A stretch of DNA of 64,000 nt from Pseudomonas sp. GOM7 (lineage in GTDB: Bacteria; Pseudomonadota; Gammaproteobacteria; Pseudomonadales; Pseudomonadaceae), in contig NZ_CP113519.1 of assembly GCF_026723825.1 (NCBI RefSeq), positions 496,001-560,000 on the forward strand, written 5' to 3'. Below are positions 28,140 to 38,143 of this stretch, piece by piece; the first letter of the stretch is position 1; the number at the start of each line of letters is the position of its first letter. The position numbers and the translations under genes are program-made. The notes beneath the pieces were generated by a model. The model searched no databases. It was not told the origin of the DNA and saw only the letters and a program-made list of their open reading frames with translations.

Positions 28140-29111
28140 ATGCAGACTTTGTATCCGGAGATCAAACCCTATGCCCGCCACGAGTTGGCGGTCGAGCCGC
28201 CTCATGTGCTCTACGTCGACGAGAGCGGCTCGGCGGACGGGTTGCCGGTGCTGTTCATCCATGGTGGCCCGGGCGCTGGTTGCGATGCCGCCAGCCGGCG
28301 TTATTTCGACCCCAATCTCTACCGCATCGTCACCTTCGACCAGCGCGGTTGTGGTCGCTCCACGCCACACGCCAGCCTGGAGAACAACACCACCCAGGCG
28401 CTGATCGCCGATATCGAGCGCATCCGCGAGCACCTGGGGATAGACCGCTTCGTGCTGTTCGGCGGCTCCTGGGGTTCGACCCTGGCGCTGGCCTACGCCC
28501 AGGCGCACCCGCAGCGCGTACTTGGCTTGATCCTGCGTGGCATCTTTCTGTGCCGGCCGCAGGAGTTTCACTGGTTCTACCAGGAGGGCGCCAGCCGCCT
28601 GTTTCCCGATTACTGGGAGGACTATGTGGCGCCCATTCCGGCGGAGGAGCGCGGCGACCTGATGCAGGCTTTCTACAAGCGCCTGACCGGCGCCGACCAG
28701 ATTGCCCAGATGCACGCGGCCAAGGCCTGGTCGACCTGGGAAGGCCGCACGGCCACCCTACGCCCCAACCCGCAGGTGGTCGACCGTTTCAGCGAGGCGC
28801 ACCGGGCGCTGTCCATCGCCCGGATCGAGTGTCACTACTTCGTCAACAACGCCTTCCTCGAACCCGACCAGTTGCTCCGCGATATGCCTAAGATTGCCCA
28901 TCTGCCGGGCATCATCGTGCATGGCCGTTACGACGTGATCTGCCCCCTGGACAATGCCTGGGCGCTGCACCAGGCCTGGCCCAACAGCGAGCTGCAGATC
29001 ATCCGCGATGCCGGCCACTCGGCAGCCGAGCCGGGCATCACCGATGCCCTGGTGCGCGCCGCCGAACAAATGGCCAGACGCCTGCTCGACCTGCCGCCGG
29101 AGGATGCATGA
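28140..29111 (+). CDS. pip: proline iminopeptidase
   Basis: 323 residues, alpha/beta hydrolase of peptidase family S33. The oxyanion motif HGGPGAGCD is near 40, the nucleophile elbow [17 protein letters not shown] near 108-124, and the terminal histidine lies in AGHSAAEPG near 295. The central WEGRTATL segment is typical of Pip. It releases N-terminal proline from peptides in the cytoplasm. The start at 28140 follows CAGGAG. It overlaps dtd by 4 bases (ATGA), a pairing also known from P. aeruginosa. Confidence 0.93.
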   Translation: MQTLYPEIKPYARHELAVEPPHVLYVDESGSADGLPVLFIHGGPGAGCDAASRRYFDPNLYRIVTFDQRGCGRSTPHASLENNTTQALIADIERIREHLGIDRFVLFGGSWGSTLALAYAQAHPQRVLGLILRGIFLCRPQEFHWFYQEGASRLFPDYWEDYVAPIPAEERGDLMQAFYKRLTGADQIAQMHAAKAWSTWEGRTATLRPNPQVVDRFSEAHRALSIARIECHYFVNNAFLEPDQLLRDMPKIAHLPGIIVHGRYDVICPLDNAWALHQAWPNSELQIIRDAGHSAAEPGITDALVRAAEQMARRLLDLPPEDA

Positions 29112-29545
29112 AGCTGCTGATCCAGCGCGTCAGTGCTGCCAGGGTTGAAGTCGAAGAGGAGGTGGTGGGCAGCATCGACCAGGGCCTGCTGGCGCTGGTC
29201 GGCATCGAGCCACAGGACGATCAGGCCAGCCTGACGCGCGCTCTGCACAAGCTGCTCAACTACCGGGTGTTCAGTGACGAAGCGGGCAAGATGAACCTTT
29301 CGCTCAAGGATGTTGGCGGCGGCCTGCTGCTGGTCTCGCAGTTCACCCTCGCGGCGGATACCAAAAGCGGCATGCGCCCCAGCTTCTCCAGTGCCGCGTC
29401 ACCGGCGCAGGGGGCGGCGCTGTTCGACGGGTTGGTCGAGCTGGCGCGCGCTCAGCACCCGCAGGTTGCGACCGGGCGCTTTGGCGCCCATATGCAGGTG
29501 TATCTGGTCAATGACGGGCCGGTAACCTTCCTGCTGGAGGTGTAG
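29108..29545 (+). CDS. dtd: D-aminoacyl-tRNA deacylase
   Basis: 145 residues, the standard size. The two conserved active-site motifs are visible: [20 protein letters not shown] near 75-94 and the C-terminal GPVTFLLEV. It hydrolyses D-amino acids (and glycine mischarged on tRNA-Ala) from tRNA. Translationally coupled to pip through ATGA, and convergent with rsmE, leaving only 6 bases between stops. Confidence 0.95.
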   Translation: MKLLIQRVSAARVEVEEEVVGSIDQGLLALVGIEPQDDQASLTRALHKLLNYRVFSDEAGKMNLSLKDVGGGLLLVSQFTLAADTKSGMRPSFSSAASPAQGAALFDGLVELARAQHPQVATGRFGAHMQVYLVNDGPVTFLLEV

Positions 29546-29551
29546 GAGTGT

Positions 29552-30262
29552 TTAGAACAACCTGGCCAGCAACACCGGCACGGCGGTTTCCACTCTTAGA
29601 ATGCGTTCACCGAGCTGCACCGGCTGCAGGCCTGCGGCTTCGCGCAGCAGTTCGACTTCATAGGGAATCCAGCCACCTTCCGGGCCGATGGCCAGGGTCA
29701 CGGGCTCCTCGAGCGCGCGCGGGCAGGCCGGGTAGTCGCCGGGGTGACCGACCAGGCCGAGGGTGCCCGCCGCCAGCGCCGGCAGGCGATCCTCGACGAA
29801 GGGCTTGAAGCGTTTTTCGATGCTCACTTCGGGCAGAACGGTATCGCGCGCCTGCTCCAGGCCGAGGATCAACTGCTCGCGGATTTCCTCGGGGTGCAGG
29901 AAGGGCGTCTGCCAGAAGCTTTTCTCCACCCGGTAACTGTTGACCAGTACGAGGCGCGGCACGCCCATGCTGGCGATGGTCTGCAGGGTGCGCTTGAGCA
30001 TCTTCGGGCGGGGCAGGGCGAGGATCAGGGTCAGCGGCAGCTTGGCCGGCGGCGCCTGGGTCAGTTCGACCGCCAGTTCGGCGCTGTCGGCATCCAGGCT
30101 GAGCAAGTGCCCTTCGCCCATCAGGCCACCAAGGCGACCGACCCGCAGGCGGTCGCCGGCCTCGGCCCGATGCACCTCATGCAGATGCTTGAGGCGCCGG
30201 CCACTGAGACGCACGCGATCGACGCCGATGAAGTCGGCGTCTTCCAGCAGCAGCAGGTTCAC
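29552..30262 (-). CDS. rsmE: 16S rRNA (uracil-1498-N3)-methyltransferase
   Basis: 236 residues. An N-terminal PUA-like domain ([18 protein letters not shown]) is followed by the SPOUT knot with [14 protein letters not shown] near 84-97, IGPEGGW near 195 and [15 protein letters not shown] at the C-terminus, the S-adenosylmethionine-binding knot. It methylates U1498 of 16S rRNA. Its start overlaps the tatC stop by 4 bases, so it rides on the tat transcript. Confidence 0.94.
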   Translation of the reverse strand: MNLLLLEDADFIGVDRVRLSGRRLKHLHEVHRAEAGDRLRVGRLGGLMGEGHLLSLDADSAELAVELTQAPPAKLPLTLILALPRPKMLKRTLQTIASMGVPRLVLVNSYRVEKSFWQTPFLHPEEIREQLILGLEQARDTVLPEVSIEKRFKPFVEDRLPALAAGTLGLVGHPGDYPACPRALEEPVTLAIGPEGGWIPYEVELLREAAGLQPVQLGERILRVETAVPVLLARLF

Positions 30263-31053
30263 GATAGCGGCGCGGGTGGCTGGTCTTCGGGCTTGGCTTC
30301 TTCCTCGGCCTCTTGCTCATCGCGCTTGCGTTTGACCAGCGCGCCAGCCAGCAGGCCGCTCTCGAACAGCAACCACATGGGTACGGCCAGCAGCGTCTGC
30401 GAGAACACGTCCGGCGGTGTCAGCAGCATGCCGACCACGAAGCAGCCGACGATCACGTAGGGACGGCTCTTGCGCAGGGTGGCCACGTCGACCAGGCCGA
30501 TCCAGATCACCAGGAAGGTGGCAATGGGAATCTCGAAGGCCACGCCGAAGGCGAAGAATAGGGTGAGGACGAAATCCAGGTACTGACCGATGTCGGTCAT
30601 CATCGCCACCCCTTCCGGGGTCACGCTGGCGAAGAAGCCGAACATGATCGGGAACACCACGAAATAGGCGAAGGCCATGCCGGCGTAGAACAGGAAGATG
30701 CTGGAGATCAGCAGCGGCACGGCGATGCGCTTTTCATGGGTGTACAGCCCCGGCGCGATGAAGCCCCAGGCCTGGTGCAGGATTACCGGCATGCCGAGGA
30801 ACAGTGCGCACATCAGCGTCAGTTTGAAGGGCGTGAGGAAGGGTGAGGCGACGCCCGTGGCGATCATCGTCGCGCCTGCCGGCAGGTAGGCGCGTAGCGG
30901 CGCCGCCACCAGGGCGTAGATGTCCTGGGCGAAGTAGAACAGGCCGGCGAAGATCAGCAGGATGATCACCACGCAGCGCAACAGGCGCGTGCGCAGTTCG
31001 GTCAGGTGGGAGACCAGGGGCATTTCCTGGTCGGCGTCCGTATGTCGGCTCAT
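30259..31053 (-). CDS. tatC: twin-arginine translocase subunit TatC
   Basis: 264 residues with six membrane helices. The N-terminal signature [16 protein letters not shown] (10-25) includes the glutamate and arginines that recognise the twin-arginine signal. The periplasmic loop [10 protein letters not shown] and the MGF...PEG stretch are typical. It forms the receptor with TatB for folded protein export. The hydrophilic C-terminus ([18 protein letters not shown]) is longer than in E. coli. Overlaps tatB by 4 bases. Confidence 0.96.
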   Translation of the reverse strand: MSRHTDADQEMPLVSHLTELRTRLLRCVVIILLIFAGLFYFAQDIYALVAAPLRAYLPAGATMIATGVASPFLTPFKLTLMCALFLGMPVILHQAWGFIAPGLYTHEKRIAVPLLISSIFLFYAGMAFAYFVVFPIMFGFFASVTPEGVAMMTDIGQYLDFVLTLFFAFGVAFEIPIATFLVIWIGLVDVATLRKSRPYVIVGCFVVGMLLTPPDVFSQTLLAVPMWLLFESGLLAGALVKRKRDEQEAEEEAKPEDQPPAPLS

Positions 31054-31388
31054 GGCTGGGGCGTCTTGTCCTGGGGCGGCTGAGGCGTGTCGGCAGAGGG
31101 CTGGCTGGCCTGTTGATCAGGCTTGTCGACCAGCGAGCCGGTCAACCCCTGTTTCATTGCCTGCATCTCCCGCTCCAGTTCGAGAATCCGCTCGTTGTGC
31201 AACTGACGGCGAATCTCGTCGGCGCCGATCTCCCGTTCCACTTCGGCCTTGATCGAGTGGAAGCTGCGCTTGATTCGCCCCACCCATAGGCCGGCCGTGC
31301 GCACGGCCCCTGGTAAACGCTCGGGGCCCAGTACCACCAGAGCAACCAGGCCGACCAGCAGCAGTTCGGTGAAACCGATGTCGAACAT
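31050..31388 (-). CDS. tatB: twin-arginine translocase subunit TatB
   Basis: 112 residues. An N-terminal membrane helix [20 protein letters not shown] is followed by the GPERLPG hinge and amphipathic helix ([15 protein letters not shown]), then a coiled-coil and a Pro/Gln-rich tail. The E in position 8 is the conserved TatB residue. It binds TatC and the signal peptide. Located between tatA (3-base gap) and tatC (4-base overlap). Confidence 0.95.
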   Translation of the reverse strand: MFDIGFTELLLVGLVALVVLGPERLPGAVRTAGLWVGRIKRSFHSIKAEVEREIGADEIRRQLHNERILELEREMQAMKQGLTGSLVDKPDQQASQPSADTPQPPQDKTPQP

Positions 31389-31391
31389 GGC

Positions 31392-31625
31392 TCAGTCTTT
31401 CTTCGCTGGCTCTTCGACCTTGCGTGCCTGGGCGTCGATGGTCTGGCCCTTGGCGTCTTCCACACCCGGCTTGTCGGCCTCGGCGTTGTCCATCGACTTG
31501 CGGAAGCCCTTGATCGCATCACCCAGATCCGAGCCTAGATTCTTCAGGCGCTTGGTGCCGAACAGCATGACCACGATAAGCAGGATGATCAGGAGTTGCC
31601 AGATGCTGATACCGCCGAAACCCAT
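31392..31625 (-). CDS. tatA: twin-arginine translocase subunit TatA
   Basis: 77 residues: one helix ([20 protein letters not shown]) with the polar Q typical of Tat[11 protein letters not shown] hinge, amphipathic helix [14 protein letters not shown], and a charged acidic/basic tail. It forms the export pore. First gene of tatABC-rsmE and 22 bases after hisE, so the tat genes may be expressed from the his transcript as in P. aeruginosa. Confidence 0.95.
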   Translation of the reverse strand: MGFGGISIWQLLIILLIVVMLFGTKRLKNLGSDLGDAIKGFRKSMDNAEADKPGVEDAKGQTIDAQARKVEEPAKKD

Positions 31626-31647
31626 GATGAGTTCTCCGTTGTGAAAG

Positions 31648-31983
31648 TTATTCGGATTGCGGGCGCGCGGCTTTTTCCGCGTGACCGGAGAGGCCGAAAC
31701 GGCGATCCAGTTCGTCCAGCACGGCCTGCGGGTGCTGGCCGAGGGCGGCGAGCATGACCAGGCTATGGAACCACAGGTCGGCGGTTTCGTAGATCAGATC
31801 CTTGCAGTCACCGCTGGTGGCGGCGTCCTTGGCGGCGAGGATAGTTTCCACCGACTCCTCGCCGACCTTTTCCAGAATCTTGTTCAGGCCCTTGTGATAG
31901 AGGCTGGCGACATAGGAGCTGTCGGGGGCTGCGCCCTTGCGCGCCTCCAGCACGTCGGCCAGGCGGCTCAGGGTGTCACTCAT
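31648..31983 (-). CDS. hisE: phosphoribosyl-ATP pyrophosphatase
   Basis: 111 residues. All-alpha MazG-like fold with the conserved [21 protein letters not shown] (metal-binding E residues) and [14 protein letters not shown]. It performs the second step of histidine synthesis, releasing pyrophosphate from PR-ATP. Start at 31983 overlaps hisI by 8 bases; hisI and hisE are separate genes as usual in Pseudomonas rather than fused as in E. coli. Confidence 0.95.
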   Translation of the reverse strand: MSDTLSRLADVLEARKGAAPDSSYVASLYHKGLNKILEKVGEESVETILAAKDAATSGDCKDLIYETADLWFHSLVMLAALGQHPQAVLDELDRRFGLSGHAEKAARPQSE

Positions 31984-32374
31984 GGCTGTGTCCTGCATAG
32001 ATGGCGTGCGGGTCTTTGAGTACGGCGTCGACGGTCTTCCAGGCACCGTTCTCGTATACCCGGTAGAAGCAGCTCTCGCGCCCGGTGTGGCAGGCGATGC
32101 CGCCCAGTTGCTCGACCAACAGCACGATGACATCGGCGTCGCAGTCCAGGCGCAGTTCGTGCAGTTTCTGCACATGGCCGGACTCCTCGCCCTTGCGCCA
32201 CAGCTTGCCACGCGAACGTGACCAGTAGATGGCACGCTGTTCGTTGACGGTGAGGGCGAGGGATTCACGGTTCATCCAGGCCATCATCAGGATGCGGCCG
32301 GTCTGGTGATCCTGGGCGATGGCCGGCACCAGGCCGTCTTCGTTCCAGTGGATTTCGTCGAGCCAATCGTTCAT
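31976..32374 (-). CDS. hisI: phosphoribosyl-AMP cyclohydrolase
   Basis: 132 residues. The metal ligands are visible in [19 protein letters not shown] and [12 protein letters not shown], with [13 protein letters not shown] and [18 protein letters not shown] upstream. It opens the adenine ring of PR-AMP, third step of histidine synthesis. The start at 32374 gives the typical N-terminus [11 protein letters not shown]; a longer frame adds 15 residues without support. It leads the hisI-hisE-tatABC-rsmE run, 70 bases after ubiB. Confidence 0.95.
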   Translation of the reverse strand: MNDWLDEIHWNEDGLVPAIAQDHQTGRILMMAWMNRESLALTVNEQRAIYWSRSRGKLWRKGEESGHVQKLHELRLDCDADVIVLLVEQLGGIACHTGRESCFYRVYENGAWKTVDAVLKDPHAIYAGHSHE

Positions 32375-32444
32375 CGGTGTTCCAATTCTGCCGGCGTTGC
32401 CGGGCTGTCGATTCGCCAAGTGTGCCAGTGCTACGACCTACTGG

Positions 32445-34028
32445 CTATCGGCGCAGTACCAGATAGAGACCGCCGCCGAGCATCAACCAGGCAGGCCAGG
32501 CGGCCAGCAGTGGCGCCAGGCCTTGCACGGCGCCGGCACCGATCAGCGCGGCGCCGAGCAGGCGTAGTGGCCATTGTGCGCTCTGCGCCGGCGCCTGGAC
32601 AGTGGGGGCCTGTTGCAGACGCTCCAGGGTATCGCGGGCGATCTGCGACAGATGGGGCACCTGTTCGGCCTGTTGCTGCAGGTTGCGCAGCAGGTGCAGG
32701 GGGCTGACGCGCTCGCGCATCCAGCGTTCGAGGAAGGGCTGCGCGGTGCTCCACAGGTCGAGATCCGGGTAGAGCTGGCGACCGAGGCCTTCGATATTGA
32801 GCAGGGTCTTCTGCAGCAGCACGAGTTGCGGCTGCACTTCCATGTTGAAGCGTCGCGCGGTCTGGAACAGACGCAGCAGCAACTGGCCGAAGGAGATGTC
32901 CTTCAACGGCTTCTCGAAGATCGGCTCGCACACGGTACGAATCGCCGCCTCGAACTCGTTGACCTTGGTTTCCGCCGGCACCCAGCCCGAGTCGATATGC
33001 AGTTGCGCCACCTTGCGGTAGTCGCGCTTGAAGAAGGCGATCAGGTTGCGCGCCAGGTAGTCCTGATCCTCGTCGGTGAGGCTGCCGACGATGCCGCAGT
33101 CGATGGCGATGTACTGCGGGCTCCAGGGCGTGCGGGTGCTGACGAAGATGTTGCCGGGGTGCATGTCGGCATGGAAGAAGCTGTCGCGGAACACCTGGGT
33201 GAAGAAGATCTCCACGCCGCGCTCGGCCAGCAGCTTCATGTCGGTGCGCTGGTCGGCCAGGGTGGCCAGGTCGGTGACCGGGATGCCGTAGATGCGCTCC
33301 ATCACCAGCACCTGGTGGCGGCACAGATCCCAGTACACCTGAGGCACGTAGAGCAGGGGCGAGCCCTCGAAGTTGCGCCGCAACTGGCTGGCGTTGGCCG
33401 CCTCGCGCAGCAGGTCGAGTTCGTCGTAGATGGTCTTCTCGTAGTCGCTGACCACTTCCACCGGGCGCAAGCGGCGGGCGTCGGCCGACACCTTCTCAGC
33501 GATGCGGGCGAGCAGGAACAGCCAGGCCAGATCCTGGCGGATCACCGGCTTGAGGCCGGGACGTACCACCTTGACCACCACTTCTTCGCCGCTTTTCAGC
33601 CGTGCAGCGTGCACCTGGGCCACCGAGGCCGAGGCCAGCGGCTGGCTGTCGAAGCGGGCGAAGACTTCGCTGACCGGCGCGCCGAGCTGACGCTCGATCA
33701 GGGCGATGGCCTGATCTTCGGGGAAGGGCGGCACACGATCCTGCAGATGCGCCAACTCGTCGGCGATATCCGGCGGCAGCAGGTCACGACGGGTAGAGAG
33801 CAACTGGCCGAACTTGATGAAGATCGGCCCCAGATCCTCCAGCGCCAGGCGCAGGCGTGCACCGCGTGAGAGGGCGAGTGGCTTGCGCGGCAGCCAGCGC
33901 CAGGGCAGCAGCCAGGACAGCGCGCGGAGCCACACCGGCAACGGCAGTTCGAGGAGCAATTCATCCAGTTGGTAGCGGATGACTACACGTTGGATACGGA
34001 GCAGGCGGCGAACGGCGAGCAGCTTCAT
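32445..34028 (-). CDS. ubiB: ubiquinone biosynthesis ATPase/kinase-like protein UbiB
   Basis: 527 residues of the UbiB/ADCK atypical kinase family. The invariant KxGQ motif occurs as [17 protein letters not shown] near 70-86, the unusual A-rich nucleotide loop [13 protein letters not shown] near 130, and the metal/ATP triad [10 protein letters not shown] near 288. Two C-terminal membrane helices (about 485-525) anchor it. It is required for aerobic coenzyme Q synthesis. Overlaps ubiJ by 4 bases. Confidence 0.95.
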   Translation of the reverse strand: MKLLAVRRLLRIQRVVIRYQLDELLLELPLPVWLRALSWLLPWRWLPRKPLALSRGARLRLALEDLGPIFIKFGQLLSTRRDLLPPDIADELAHLQDRVPPFPEDQAIALIERQLGAPVSEVFARFDSQPLASASVAQVHAARLKSGEEVVVKVVRPGLKPVIRQDLAWLFLLARIAEKVSADARRLRPVEVVSDYEKTIYDELDLLREAANASQLRRNFEGSPLLYVPQVYWDLCRHQVLVMERIYGIPVTDLATLADQRTDMKLLAERGVEIFFTQVFRDSFFHADMHPGNIFVSTRTPWSPQYIAIDCGIVGSLTDEDQDYLARNLIAFFKRDYRKVAQLHIDSGWVPAETKVNEFEAAIRTVCEPIFEKPLKDISFGQLLLRLFQTARRFNMEVQPQLVLLQKTLLNIEGLGRQLYPDLDLWSTAQPFLERWMRERVSPLHLLRNLQQQAEQVPHLSQIARDTLERLQQAPTVQAPAQSAQWPLRLLGAALIGAGAVQGLAPLLAAWPAWLMLGGGLYLVLRR

Positions 34029-34642
34029 GCGTCGGGCTTATGGGCAGAAGTGAGGCGCTCGATGCGTGCTTCCAGGCGGTCGAGGGCGAGTTTGAGTTGA
34101 TCCAGCTCGGCGAAGCGCACATCGGCCTCACGCTGGCCGACCAGGGTGCGCGATTCTTCGGCCAGGTAGTCGGCCAGATCCTGCTTGAGGCTGGCGGCGC
34201 CGTTCGTGGCCAGGTTCACGCGGCTGCGCAGGTGGCCGGCGAGCAGGGTGGTGGCCAGCGGGCCGAGCCAGCGCGAGACTTCGTATTCCCAGTCCAGTTC
34301 CAGATCCTGAAGGATGCCAGCCAGTTGCATGAGCACGCCACTGTCGCCATCGAGCGAGGCTTCGGGGGCGTGCAGCACGGCGGTCTTGTCGCGGTTGAGG
34401 GCCAGGCGAGCCAGGCTGGCGGCTGGCGCCGTGAGCGTGCAGTCGGCGGGTGCGTGCCACTGGGATGCCAGTTGCAGACCTTCGCCGCTGGGCAGGATGA
34501 ACAGCTCCAGTGTCGGGCTCTGGCACTGCACGGCGATGACCTTGCCGGCCAGTGCGTGCAGGCGTGGCAACGCCGTGCCGTCGAGGCGCAGGACGCGGTT
34601 TAGCCCCATTTCGACGCCGGCCAGCAAGCCCGTCATCAGCAT
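34025..34642 (-). CDS. ubiJ: ubiquinone biosynthesis accessory factor UbiJ (SCP2 domain)
   Basis: 205 residues. An SCP2-like lipid-binding domain (about 15-110) is followed by helices and a C-terminal coiled coil ([23 protein letters not shown]). UbiJ binds ubiquinone intermediates and organises the Ubi complex with UbiK. The start overlaps the ubiE stop (TGATG); a second ATG 2 codons on is possible. Sits in the standard ubiE-ubiJ-ubiB order. Confidence 0.92.
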   Translation of the reverse strand: MLMTGLLAGVEMGLNRVLRLDGTALPRLHALAGKVIAVQCQSPTLELFILPSGEGLQLASQWHAPADCTLTAPAASLARLALNRDKTAVLHAPEASLDGDSGVLMQLAGILQDLELDWEYEVSRWLGPLATTLLAGHLRSRVNLATNGAASLKQDLADYLAEESRTLVGQREADVRFAELDQLKLALDRLEARIERLTSAHKPDA

Positions 34643-35412
34643 CAGGGTTTGATGCCGCGGTGCAGGGCGACGATGCCGCCGGTCATGTTGTGGTAGGTGA
34701 CGCGCTCGAAGCCGGCGTCGACCATCATCGCCTTGAGGGTTTCCTGATCCGGATGCATGCGGATCGACTCGGCGAGGTAGCGGTAGCTGTCGGCATCGTT
34801 GGTGATTAGCTTGCCAGCCAGCGGCATGAAGCTGAACGAGTAGGTGTCATAGACCTTGGCCAGCAGCGGGTTGCCGGGCTTGGAGAACTCCAGCACCAGC
34901 AGGCGGCCGCCGGGCTTGAGCACGCGCAGCATGGAGCGCAGGGCGTCTTCCTTGTGGGTGACATTGCGCAGGCCGAAGGCGATGGTGACCACATCGAAGT
35001 GGTTGTCGGGGAACGGCAGCTTCTCGGCATCGGCCTGGACGAACTGCACATTGCCGGCTACACCCTTGTCCAGCAGGCGATCACGACCAACCTTGAGCAT
35101 GGAGTCGTTGATATCGGCCAGCACCACTTGCCCGGTCGGGCCGACGATGCTGGAGAACTTGCGGGTCAGGTCGCCCGTGCCGCCGGCGATATCCAGCACG
35201 CGATTGCCTGGACGCACACCGGAGAGTTCGATGGTGAAGCGCTTCCACAGGCGATGCAGGCCGCCGGAGAGCACGTCGTTCATCAGGTCGTACTTGGCCG
35301 CCACCGAGTGGAAGACTTCGGCCACCTTCTCCGCCTTCTGGCTTTCCGGCACGTCCTGGAAGCCGAAGTGGGTGGTGGGTTCATGCTCCTGGGCCTTGCG
35401 TGGATCGCTCAT
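34642..35412 (-). CDS. ubiE: ubiquinone/menaquinone C-methyltransferase UbiE
   Basis: 256 residues. S-adenosylmethionine-binding motif [15 protein letters not shown] near 75-89, plus [17 protein letters not shown] and [13 protein letters not shown], both UbiE signatures. It performs the C-methylation of demethoxyubiquinone. The start at 35412 gives the typical N-terminus ([18 protein letters not shown]); an upstream frame extends without support. First gene of the ubiEJB operon. Confidence 0.96.
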   Translation of the reverse strand: MSDPRKAQEHEPTTHFGFQDVPESQKAEKVAEVFHSVAAKYDLMNDVLSGGLHRLWKRFTIELSGVRPGNRVLDIAGGTGDLTRKFSSIVGPTGQVVLADINDSMLKVGRDRLLDKGVAGNVQFVQADAEKLPFPDNHFDVVTIAFGLRNVTHKEDALRSMLRVLKPGGRLLVLEFSKPGNPLLAKVYDTYSFSFMPLAGKLITNDADSYRYLAESIRMHPDQETLKAMMVDAGFERVTYHNMTGGIVALHRGIKP

Positions 35413-35559
35413 GTCGCTCTCACCGGGTAGAAAACCGTCCCATTCTAAAGCCGCCTGCCGCCTTTGTCTTGCCTGGGTGCCAGGTGGGTTGGCGGGCTGG
35501 TAGAGTGCTGTGACTTCATGCCGCAGCGTTGCGGCGCCTGCCTGTTTCAAGGAGTTGTC

Positions 35560-35835
35560 ATGTCCCGCATTCGTGTCGAACGATCCCATACCCTCGGTCG
35601 CGAGGCCGCCCGCGAAAAGGCCGAGCGCCTGGCCGAGCGCCTGGCCAGCGAGTACGACGTGCGCTACCGCTGGAATGGCGACACCCTGGAGTTCAAACGC
35701 AGTGGCGCCGATGGCCAGATCGAGGTGGGCGAAGACAGCGTGCGTGTCGAGGTCAAGCTCGGCCTGTTGCTGTCGGCCATGGGCGGGATGATCCAGCGCG
35801 AGATCGAACAGGCATTGGACAAATCACTGGCTTAG
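35560..35835 (+). CDS. PHA-system small protein (PHA granule region family)
   Basis: 91 residues: [28 protein letters not shown] is a charged amphipathic helix, then a beta stretch [25 protein letters not shown] and a terminal helix [10 protein letters not shown]. This is the small protein family regularly found next to pha genes (PA5062 position); its function is undetermined. Ribosome-binding site AAGGAG at ideal spacing. It is divergent from ubiE and is followed by a palindromic repeat before phaI, so it may be its own transcript. Confidence 0.82.
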   Translation: MSRIRVERSHTLGREAAREKAERLAERLASEYDVRYRWNGDTLEFKRSGADGQIEVGEDSVRVEVKLGLLLSAMGGMIQREIEQALDKSLA

Positions 35836-35844
35836 CAGCAGCTA

Positions 35845-35960
35845 CAAGCTGCAAGCCACAAGTTTCAAGTAAGAGCAAAAGCGATACGGAGTTGTTGATA
35901 GGCTTCGGGCGGCTTGCAGCTATTTTGGCTTTTAACTTGAAACTTGCGGCTTGAAGCTTG
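35845..35960. repeat. imperfect palindrome, AAGCTGCAAGC family, copy 2
   Basis: Arms 35845-35870 and 35935-35960 are 24/26 complementary around a 64-base spacer. It begins about 10 bases after a stop codon, as the other copies sit next to gene ends. Confidence 0.85.
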
Positions 35961-36063
35961 CCGTTGCTCTTAGTATGCGATTTCTAATTTTTCTTCATAG
36001 GCTGTGCTCAAGCCTGCACTCCGTGGGCGTTTCCGCTAACTGTCACAGCGCGTGAGGTGCACC

Positions 36064-36510
36064 ATGTCGAAAGTTGCCGTGAAGAAAAAAACCCAAGCCG
36101 TGGTCGAAGACAAGCCGGGTCTGTTCGACGACGTGAAGGGCTATGCCCGCAAGATCTACCTCGCCGGCCTGGGGGCCTACGCCAAGGCGGGTAGTGAAGG
36201 CGCCGAGTACTTCAAGGAGCTGGTGAAGGCCGGCGAAAGCGTCGAGACCAAGGGCAAGAAACTGGTTGACGATCAGGTCGAAGCGGCCAACAGCCAGATC
36301 GAGTCGGTCAAGCAGTCGGTCAACAGTAACGTGACCAGCGTCAAGGGTAAGGTCGAAGTTCAGCTCGACAAGATCGAGAAGGCTTTCGATACTCGGGTGG
36401 CTGCTGCGCTCAATCGCATCGGCATTCCCTCCAAGCAGGATGTCGAGCTGCTCTCTGCTAAGTTGGACGAGCTGAGTGCGTTGCTCGAACACGTCGCGCG
36501 TACCAAGTAA
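36064..36510 (+). CDS. phaI: phasin PhaI
   Basis: 148 residues. A basic N-terminus (KVAVKKKTQ), then the phasin domain with GYARKIYLAGLGAYAKAGSEG near 24-44 and a long heptad-like helix to the end. Phasins coat polyhydroxyalkanoate granules and control their size. It is paralogous to the first half of PhaF encoded 10 bases downstream (compare IWLAGLGAYSKISKDG). Start chosen at MSKVAV; the ribosome-binding site is GAGGTG. Cotranscribed with phaF, convergent with the pha synthase operon. Confidence 0.93.
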   Translation: MSKVAVKKKTQAVVEDKPGLFDDVKGYARKIYLAGLGAYAKAGSEGAEYFKELVKAGESVETKGKKLVDDQVEAANSQIESVKQSVNSNVTSVKGKVEVQLDKIEKAFDTRVAAALNRIGIPSKQDVELLSAKLDELSALLEHVARTK

Positions 36511-36520
36511 GGAGATCAGG

Positions 36521-37369
36521 ATGGCTGTTAAGAAGAAAACCGAAAAGCAGACCAGCTCCTGGATCGGCGAGGTCGAGAAATACTCGCGCCAGATCTGGTT
36601 GGCAGGCCTGGGCGCCTATTCCAAGATCAGCAAGGACGGCACCAAGCTGTTCGATACGCTGGTCAAGGACGGCGAGAAGGCCGAGAAACAGGCCAAGACC
36701 GAAGTCGATAAGCAGGTGGATGCGGTGAAAACCAGCGTCGGCTCCCGTGTCGACACTGCCAGATCCAAGGTCGACGAGGTCAAGGGCAAGGCCTTCGGCA
36801 AGTGGAGCGAGCTGGAAGAGGCGTTTGACAAGCGTCTGAACAATGCCATCTCGCGTTTGGGCGTGCCCAGCCGTAACGAAGTGAAGGCGCTCAATGACAA
36901 GGTTGACAGCCTGACCAAGCAACTGGAGAAGCTGACCGGCGTTTCCGCCAAGTCGGTGGCCAAGCCTGCGCCGAAAGCTGCCGCCAAACCGGCTGCCAAA
37001 GCGGCCCCGAAAGCTACTGCCAAGGCTGCTCCGAAGGCGGCAGCCAAGCCTGCGGCGAAGGCACCGGCCAAGACCGCCGCCGCCAAACCCGCGGCCAAGG
37101 CTCCGGCCAAAGCGGCTGCGGCCAAGCCTGCTGCGAAGCCGGCCGCCAAGGCCGCAGCGAAACCCGCTGCCAAGCCAGCCGCTGCCGCCAAGCCGGCGAC
37201 CGCAGCAGCCAAGCCTGCGGCCAAACCGGCTGCGAAGAAGCCAGCAGCGAAAAAACCTGCCGCGCCCAAGGCTGTCGCGCCGAAGCCGGCAGCCCCGGCT
37301 GCTGCTGCCACCCCGGCAGCAGCACCGGCTCCGGCTGCTTCTCCGGCCACTCCAGCCACGCCGTCCTGA
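36521..37369 (+). CDS. phaF: phasin PhaF with histone-like C-terminal tail
   Basis: 282 residues. Residues 1-140 form the phasin domain with a coiled-coil oligomerisation part (DSLTKQLEKL). From about 145 to 282 it is an Ala/Lys/Pro repeat tail with AAKPAAK-type units resembling histone H1, which in Pseudomonas binds DNA non-specifically and segregates granules with the nucleoid. It also affects transcription of the pha genes. The last ~40 residues lose lysine (PAAPAAAATPAA). Ribosome-binding site GGAGAT follows the phaI stop directly. Confidence 0.94.
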   Translation: MAVKKKTEKQTSSWIGEVEKYSRQIWLAGLGAYSKISKDGTKLFDTLVKDGEKAEKQAKTEVDKQVDAVKTSVGSRVDTARSKVDEVKGKAFGKWSELEEAFDKRLNNAISRLGVPSRNEVKALNDKVDSLTKQLEKLTGVSAKSVAKPAPKAAAKPAAKAAPKATAKAAPKAAAKPAAKAPAKTAAAKPAAKAPAKAAAAKPAAKPAAKAAAKPAAKPAAAAKPATAAAKPAAKPAAKKPAAKKPAAPKAVAPKPAAPAAAATPAAAPAPAASPATPATPS

Positions 37370-37384
37370 GTTTCTCGGGACTGA

Positions 37385-37411
37385 AAACGTCCGGCCTAGT
37401 GCCGGGCGTTT
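37385..37411. terminator. bidirectional terminator between phaF and phaD
   Basis: AAACGTCCGGC, loop CTAGT, GCCGGGCGTTT (11-bp stem with one G-T pair), with T-runs on both sides. It lies between two convergent operons and could end both. Confidence 0.75.
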
Positions 37412-37423
37412 GCGTTTCTATTT

Positions 37424-37444
37424 GTAGGGTGCGCCATGCGTACC
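37424..37444. repeat. half copy of a GTAGGGTGCGC-type palindromic repeat
   Basis: GTAGGGTGCGCCATGCGTACC matches, in the opposite orientation, the element at 16958-16979. Located in the phaF-phaD gap. Confidence 0.55.
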
Positions 37445-37459
37445 AGCCGGCAAGGCGTC

Positions 37460-38074
37460 TCAGGCTTCCAGATAACGCTGTGCCAGTTGCTCGACGGTGC
37501 CGCGTGCAGGCTGCATGAGGTGGGGGGCGACCAGCATCATGATCTGGTAGACCACCAGGCGCACTTCACCTTCCTGGCCGAGAATGCGTTGGTAATCCAG
37601 CGAGAACAGCAGGGTCAGGGTGATCTGCTCCACCAGTTGCCCGAGGGCGCGGGTGTCGCTGGCTAATTGCCCTTCGGCCATCAACCGCGCCAGCAGCGCC
37701 GCCAGGGTGCGCTTGAGGGCGTTCAACCAGTGACGAATGCCGCGCGCCAGTTTTGGCAGGCGCCCGGCCAGGTTGGACAGATCCTGGAAAAGAAAGCGGT
37801 ACTGCGCCAGGCGCTCGACGATCAGGTGCAGGAACAGCCAGTACTCCTCCACATCCAGGCGGGCATCGGCCGGCGGGTCGAGCAGCGGCGCCATCTCGGC
37901 TTGGAAGCGCTCGAACAGCTCCAGCACCAGCGGCTCCTTGCCATGGAAGTGGTAGTAGAGGTTACCGGGGCTGATCTCCAGTTCGTTGGCGATTTCCAGC
38001 GTGGAGACATTGGGCTCGCCCTGCTCGTTGAACAACTGCAGGGCGGTGTGCAGGATGCGCTCGCGGGTTTTCAT
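37460..38074 (-). CDS. phaD: TetR-family activator PhaD
   Basis: 204 residues. The N-terminal helix-turn-helix reads TLEIANELEISPGNLYYHFHGKE near 20-42. The C-terminal ligand-binding domain is helical. In P. putida PhaD activates phaC1 and phaI promoters in response to a beta-oxidation intermediate. Last gene of phaC1-phaZ-phaC2-phaD here, 70 bases after phaC2. The start at 38074 gives the standard MKTRERILHTALQLF N-terminus. Confidence 0.93.
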   Translation of the reverse strand: MKTRERILHTALQLFNEQGEPNVSTLEIANELEISPGNLYYHFHGKEPLVLELFERFQAEMAPLLDPPADARLDVEEYWLFLHLIVERLAQYRFLFQDLSNLAGRLPKLARGIRHWLNALKRTLAALLARLMAEGQLASDTRALGQLVEQITLTLLFSLDYQRILGQEGEVRLVVYQIMMLVAPHLMQPARGTVEQLAQRYLEA

Positions 38075-38143
38075 CCGTCTCTTCTTGTTCTGTACGTCTG
38101 GGGGCTGACGCTAGCCTGGTCGGCCTGAGGCCGACCCTGAGTT